Shown here one piece after another: positions 17,010-19,905 of a stretch of DNA of 19,905 nt. Under the pieces are notes generated by a model. It was not told the origin of the DNA. It made no database searches and worked only from the letters and a program-made list of their open reading frames with translations. Numbering within the stretch: the stretch's first letter is position 1; every line of letters starts with the position of its first letter. This stretch comes from an uncultured Lautropia sp. (GTDB lineage Bacteria; Pseudomonadota; Gammaproteobacteria; Burkholderiales; Burkholderiaceae_E). The stretch lies in the NCBI GenBank assembly GCA_938046755.1, contig CALIXC010000284.1, positions 1-19,905 of the forward strand. The letters are read 5' to 3'. The position numbers and the translations under genes are program-made.

Positions 17010-18404
17010 ATGTTCGAACGCATCTTTGCCCCCGCCTCGATCGATTCCCTGTTCTCGGATACCGCCATGCTGGCGGCCATGGCCCGCTTCGAGAACGGCC
17101 TGGCGCAGGCCCAGGCCTCGGTGGGCATGATTCCCGACGAGGCCGCACGTGCCATCGGCATGGCTTGCCACGAACTGGGCGACCCGGCCGCCAGCGATGG
17201 TGCCAGCCACGACATCGCCCAGGGGCGCTTCGACCCGGCGCGGCTGTACCCGGCAGCCCGCGTGGCCGGCACGCTGGCCATTCCTTTTCTGAAGGCGCTG
17301 GCCGAATCGATTGGCACCCGCTCGCCGGACGCGGTGCGCCACCTCAACCATGGCGCCAGCCACCAGGACCTGATGGACTCGGCGCTGGCCATGCAGTGCA
17401 AGGAGGCCGGGCGGCGCCTGCAGGACATGCTGGAGCGGGTGGGCGGCGCCATCGTGCGACTCATTGAGGAGAACCAGGACACCCTGCTGATGAGCCGGCA
17501 TCGGCTGCAGCCGGCCTCGCCCATCTATCTGGCCTGGAAGCTGGCCGGCTGGCTGGATCCCCTGCAGCGCAGCCGGCGCCACCTGCGCGCGGCGCTGCTG
17601 GATGTGGCGGTGCTGCAGTTCGGTGGACCGGATGGCACGCTGTCCTCGCAAGGGCCGCAGACCGAACGCAGCCTGTCGGTGGCCCAGCGGCTGGCCGATG
17701 CCCTGGGGCTAATGATGCCGGCAGCCTCATGGCACACGACGCGCGACCGCTTCGTGCGGCTGGGCACCGAGCTGGCGATGCTATGCGGGACGCTGGGCAA
17801 GATCGGACAGGACATCGCGCTGCTCACGCAGGCCGAGATCGGCGAGCTGCACGACGACGAGACCGGCCGGCAGAGCTCTGCCGCCCTGCTGTGGCGGCCG
17901 CAAACGCCCGTCACCACGCAACTGATGCGCGAGGCTGCGCAGCGCACCCCGGGCTTGGCAGCCATCATGCTGGGTGCCATGGACATCGAGCACGAAGGGG
18001 GAATGAGCCAGTGGCAGTCCAGCTGGCACACGCTGCAACAGCTGTTTGGCGCAGCCGCCAGTAGCCTGGCAGCCGCCGAAGAACTGCTGAGCCGGCTACA
18101 GATCGATCACGAAGCGATGCAGGCCAACATTGTTCGCCAGCACGAACAGAGCCTGCCAGCCACGCTGGTGCAGGTTCTGGCCCCCAGGCTGGGCAAGGAT
18201 GAAGCCCAGACCCTGATGGCGGAACTGCTCGAGAGTGCGCACAAGAACGGCCTGTCATTGCGCCAGGCCTTGGGGCGGGACGCACGCATCTCGTCGGTCA
18301 TGAATCTGAGTGACCTGGAAAGACTGTTCGACCCCGCTGGCAATCCCGGCGCCACGGGGACAATGGTCAGCCAGATCGTCGAGGCCTGGCGCTCGGGACG
18401 CTGA
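17010..18404 (+). CDS. PcaB-like fumarase/adenylosuccinate lyase superfamily protein with degenerate catalytic motifs
   Basis: The 464-residue protein aligns by pattern with 3-carboxy-cis,cis-muconate cycloisomerase: MFERIFAPASIDSLFSD, HGASHQDLMDSALAMQ (114-129), WHTTRDRFVRLGTELAML, IEHEGGMSQWQSSW (326-339) and a C-terminal DPAGNPGATGTMVSQIV (441-457). Two conserved motifs are altered. The usual RTHLQPA, with the catalytic His, reads RHRLQPA (163-169). The SS-x-MPxKxNP signature reads SSAALLWRPQTP (289-300), with the Lys and Asn absent. It may have changed activity or be a non-catalytic member. The ATG at 17010 is used because the PcaB N-terminus begins there; the ORF extends upstream to 16884 over the antiporter promoter without similarity. 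No other protocatechuate genes are present. Confidence 0.84.
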   Translation: MFERIFAPASIDSLFSDTAMLAAMARFENGLAQAQASVGMIPDEAARAIGMACHELGDPAASDGASHDIAQGRFDPARLYPAARVAGTLAIPFLKALAESIGTRSPDAVRHLNHGASHQDLMDSALAMQCKEAGRRLQDMLERVGGAIVRLIEENQDTLLMSRHRLQPASPIYLAWKLAGWLDPLQRSRRHLRAALLDVAVLQFGGPDGTLSSQGPQTERSLSVAQRLADALGLMMPAASWHTTRDRFVRLGTELAMLCGTLGKIGQDIALLTQAEIGELHDDETGRQSSAALLWRPQTPVTTQLMREAAQRTPGLAAIMLGAMDIEHEGGMSQWQSSWHTLQQLFGAAASSLAAAEELLSRLQIDHEAMQANIVRQHEQSLPATLVQVLAPRLGKDEAQTLMAELLESAHKNGLSLRQALGRDARISSVMNLSDLERLFDPAGNPGATGTMVSQIVEAWRSGR

Positions 18405-18471
18405 AGGCCCGATATGCCCTGTCCCACACCCCACATCCGGGAAGTGCCCCAGGAAAGTCCGTACACATGAT

Positions 18472-18497
18472 ATTGAATGCTGAATTCAGCATTCAAT
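18472..18497. repeat. 26-bp perfect palindrome between convergent genes
   Basis: ATTGAATGCTGAA (18472-18484) is followed at once by its exact complement TTCAGCATTCAAT (18485-18497), centred on GAATTC. As RNA it makes an 11-bp stem with a 4-nt loop, which would suit a bidirectional terminator for the PcaB-like and DUF3567 genes, although no U-tract follows. As DNA it looks like an operator for a dimeric regulator, but no start codon is nearby to be controlled. The structure is certain and the role is not. Confidence 0.8.
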
Positions 18498-18539
18498 CCA
18501 TCGTGGATCTGGCGAACGCCCGGTCGTGTTGTCCTTCGC

Positions 18540-18791
18540 TCAATGCAGCAACAGCGGCTGGTGCATGATGCCCTCAAACCCGGATAGGAAATGATCGACC
18601 TCCTCAATGCTGGGCTCGGCGGCGATCAGCATCGAGACATCCTGCCGGAACTTGTCGGCCATTAACCCGCCTATGAAGATTTCCCGCCGCGCCGTCTTAT
18701 CCATGATTTCATAACCACGGCAGATCCGGTCCGGCTGCTCGCCGTTGAACTCGACGATGCAGTAATTCGGGCTGTTGTAGATCATGTTCAT
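18540..18791 (-). CDS. DUF3567 family protein
   Basis: The 83-residue cytosolic protein begins MNMIYNSPNYCIVEF and continues with GYEIMDKTARREIFIGGLMADKFRQDV and ends with a DHFLSGFEGIMHQPLLLH tail, matching DUF3567, a small family I know from Burkholderiales and other Betaproteobacteria. Its function is unknown. GGGGAAG lies nine bases upstream of the ATG at 18791 and supports this start; the frame stays open for another 39 codons upstream without family similarity. The gene is convergent with the PcaB-like gene. It is useful mainly as a lineage marker. Sequence upstream (18792-19100) shows no clear promoter. Confidence 0.88.
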   Translation of the reverse strand: MNMIYNSPNYCIVEFNGEQPDRICRGYEIMDKTARREIFIGGLMADKFRQDVSMLIAAEPSIEEVDHFLSGFEGIMHQPLLLH

Positions 18792-19100
18792 CGTGTTGAC
18801 TTCCCCAAACGACGGAAGCCAGTTTTGGGCATGGCGGCACTTTGCCACAGCAGCCCCCGATGATCGTTCCACCGCCTCCGATGAGCGTAGGCGTGCGCGT
18901 CGGCACAACCCCCATCGCGGGGGGTGCGCGGCCGAAACGGCAGCCGGTCCAAGAAGGCGCCGTCCGTTCTCTCGGGACCTGCCTGCCGGGCCAGTCCCTG
19001 GCGTTGTCTCCCTATCGGACCCGAGATCCAGTCCTGAAATGCCTGCCCGCGGAGATGGCAGGCAGGCCTGATCGTCGTCGGGAAAAGTCAGGACAAGGGA
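18792..19100. other. 309-bp non-coding stretch with two hairpins
   Basis: I see no supported gene here; ORFs on both strands are Pro/Gly/Arg-rich and look like frame shadows. CCCCC-ATCGC-GGGGG (18909-18923) can form a compact GC hairpin, and GCCTGCC / GGCAGGC (19041-19047 / 19057-19063) forms a 7-bp stem with a 9-nt loop. The second lies 38 bp past the stop of the minus-strand fragment at 19101 and may be its terminator. Confidence 0.5.
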
Positions 19101-19548
19101 TCAGGACCACAGCGCCTGCAGGGTGTTGATACCCCGCTGCAGCCGGGCCAAGTCCATACCTTGCGCCAATCCGAGCCACAATCGGTTGTCCAGACGCCAG
19201 ACGGTTTCCCGTGACCGAAGAGCGGCACTCAAGTTTGGCCCGGAACGTGCGATTTCCGCCGGATCCGTCGATCCTTGAGACACACTTACCGCCGTTGCTT
19301 CCCCTGCCGCAAACCGCCAGTCATAGCCGCTGCGCCCCGTCTGCAACACGGCCTGCATCCGCTGCACGCCCGGCGTTTCCACCAGCGCCTGCAGTGCCTC
19401 CTGGGCCTCTTGCCGGGTGGGAACACCCACCTCGGGCAGCCATCGGCAGGCCAGCCGGAGAACCGGACCGGCCGTGACGGAAGTGCCCCATGACAGGCCC
19501 TGTTCATCCAGAGCCATGGGATCATGGTGATACCACTGGCCATCGACC
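19101..19548 (-). pseudogene. C-terminal fragment of an unrecognised protein, 5' end lost at a junction
   Basis: About 149 codons are protein-like, from TWVDGQWYHHDPMALDEQ to GINTLQALWS. The sequence is rich in Trp, Leu, Arg and Gln, with ALQALVETPGVQRMQAVLQ and RETVWRLDNRLWLGLAQGMD suggesting helices and RSGYDWRFAAGEATAVSVSQG a strand pair. I do not recognise the family. The frame stays open to 19895, but beyond ~19549 it runs antisense to a genuine hflX, so codons before that point do not belong to this protein. It is therefore a truncated gene in this window, whether by assembly error or real breakage. The nearest possible Met after the junction is in DPMALDEQ, which would be a poor start. 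Confidence 0.55.
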
Positions 19549-19905
19549 CAGGTCGAGCTGGCCCAGCTCGAATACCTCCTTCCCCGCCTGCGCGGCTGGG
19601 GCGAGTCGATGTCCCGGCAGGCGGGCGGGCGCGTCGCCTCGGGAGCCGGGATAGGCTCGCGCGGACCGGGCGAGACCCAGCTGGAGCTCGACCGCCGCCG
19701 CATCCGCACCCGCATGGCCAGGCTCCGCCGCGACATCCGCCGCATGGAACCCGCCCGCCGGCAGCGGCGGGCCGAGCGCAGGCGGACCTCCACGCCCTCC
19801 GCGGTCGTGGTCGGGTACACGAACGCCGGCAAGTCCTCCCTCCTGAACAGGCTCACCGGGGCCGGAGTCCTGGTCGAGAACGCGCTCTTCGCCACCGTCG
19901 ACCCC
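19549..19905 (+). pseudogene. hflX: GTPase HflX fragment of actinobacterial type (both ends missing)
   Basis: HflX is a ribosome-associated GTPase that splits stalled ribosomes. The frame ending at the window edge reads QVELAQLEYLLPRLRGWGES, then GIGSRGPGETQLELDRRRI, then the P-loop GYTNAGKSSLLNRL and LFATVDP, all hallmark HflX segments. It begins mid-protein: the first ~190 residues of a normal HflX are missing, an in-frame stop lies at 19528-19530, and no start codon precedes the match. The RVASGAG insertion, the Arg-rich linker (RRRIRTRMARLRRDIRRM) and near-total use of G/C-ending codons point to a high-GC actinobacterium rather than the betaproteobacterium to the left. It continues past the right edge. 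Confidence 0.85.
19553..19571. repeat. 9-bp inverted repeat at the junction
   Basis: TCGAGCTGG (19553-19561) and CCAGCTCGA (19563-19571) are perfect complements with one base between. It overlaps hflX codons for VELAQLE, so it may be incidental, but inverted repeats are favoured sites of strand-switch chimeras. Confidence 0.5.

Noticed and set aside
18709..18915. 68-codon minus-strand ORF upstream of and over the DUF3567 gene (Gly-rich)
   Set aside because: It overlaps DUF3567 in another frame, has no ribosome site, and its Gly run comes from the local GC hairpin.
19101..19895. A single 264-codon minus-strand protein
   Set aside because: Its first ~115 codons are antisense to unmistakable HflX motifs (GPGETQLE, GYTNAGKS), and composition changes at the same place.

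Overview
The window reads as a GC-rich betaproteobacterial chromosome segment, most likely Burkholderiales. The main support is a DUF3567 gene (18540-18791), a family I know from Betaproteobacteria, together with a long B12-dependent MetH and the general gene content. There are no tRNA, rRNA, CRISPR or insertion-sequence genes. Most genes are intact. The exceptions are metH, cut by the left edge, and two gene fragments at the right end.

Layout: (1) 1-3708, minus strand: metH, lacking only its last ~50 codons. (2) 3937-6042, plus strand: an FAA-hydrolase-family enzyme, a single-domain rhodanese and a divergent uroporphyrinogen-III C-methyltransferase (cobA type). The cobA stop codon lies in the first unit of a 14-bp tandem repeat, followed by a strong hairpin that separates it from the convergent zinc operon. 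(3) 6202-13541: a two-armed zinc-acquisition locus, the most interesting part of the window. The minus-strand arm is a 68-codon membrane-protein ORF, then znuC, znuB and znuA, all overlapping by a few bases. The plus-strand arm is a His-rich DUF2796/ZrgA-type periplasmic protein, a LolD/MacB-type ATPase, an FtsX/MacB-type permease and a DUF3299 protein, the same gene order as the zinc-responsive PA4063-PA4066 / zrg clusters. The arms share a ~57-bp intergenic region containing a perfect 20-bp inverted repeat of Fur-superfamily style, probably a Zur operator, which overlaps the candidate -10 boxes of both arms.

(4) 13801-14811: a lipoprotein with a 2-keto-4-pentenoate-hydratase-like (FAH superfamily) domain, overlapping tail to tail with a small secreted coiled-coil protein (14798-15271). 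(5) 15466-18404: a CitMHS/NhaD-type antiporter, divergent from a PcaB-like fumarase/ASL-superfamily protein whose catalytic motifs are degenerate. (6) 18405-18791: a 26-bp perfect palindrome between the PcaB-like gene and the convergent DUF3567 gene. (7) 19101-19905: the C-terminal part of an unrecognised protein on the minus strand abuts, near 19549, a 5'-truncated actinobacterial-looking hflX on the plus strand. Composition and strand both change there, so this is an abrupt junction, most simply an assembly chimera and otherwise a recombination breakpoint.

Together, the zinc locus would combine a canonical high-affinity ZnuABC importer, whose ZnuA carries a ~64-residue His/Asp loop, with a second system that may chelate or mobilise zinc in the envelope, both under one operator. 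The small membrane protein at the head of the znu arm is the best candidate for an undescribed component.
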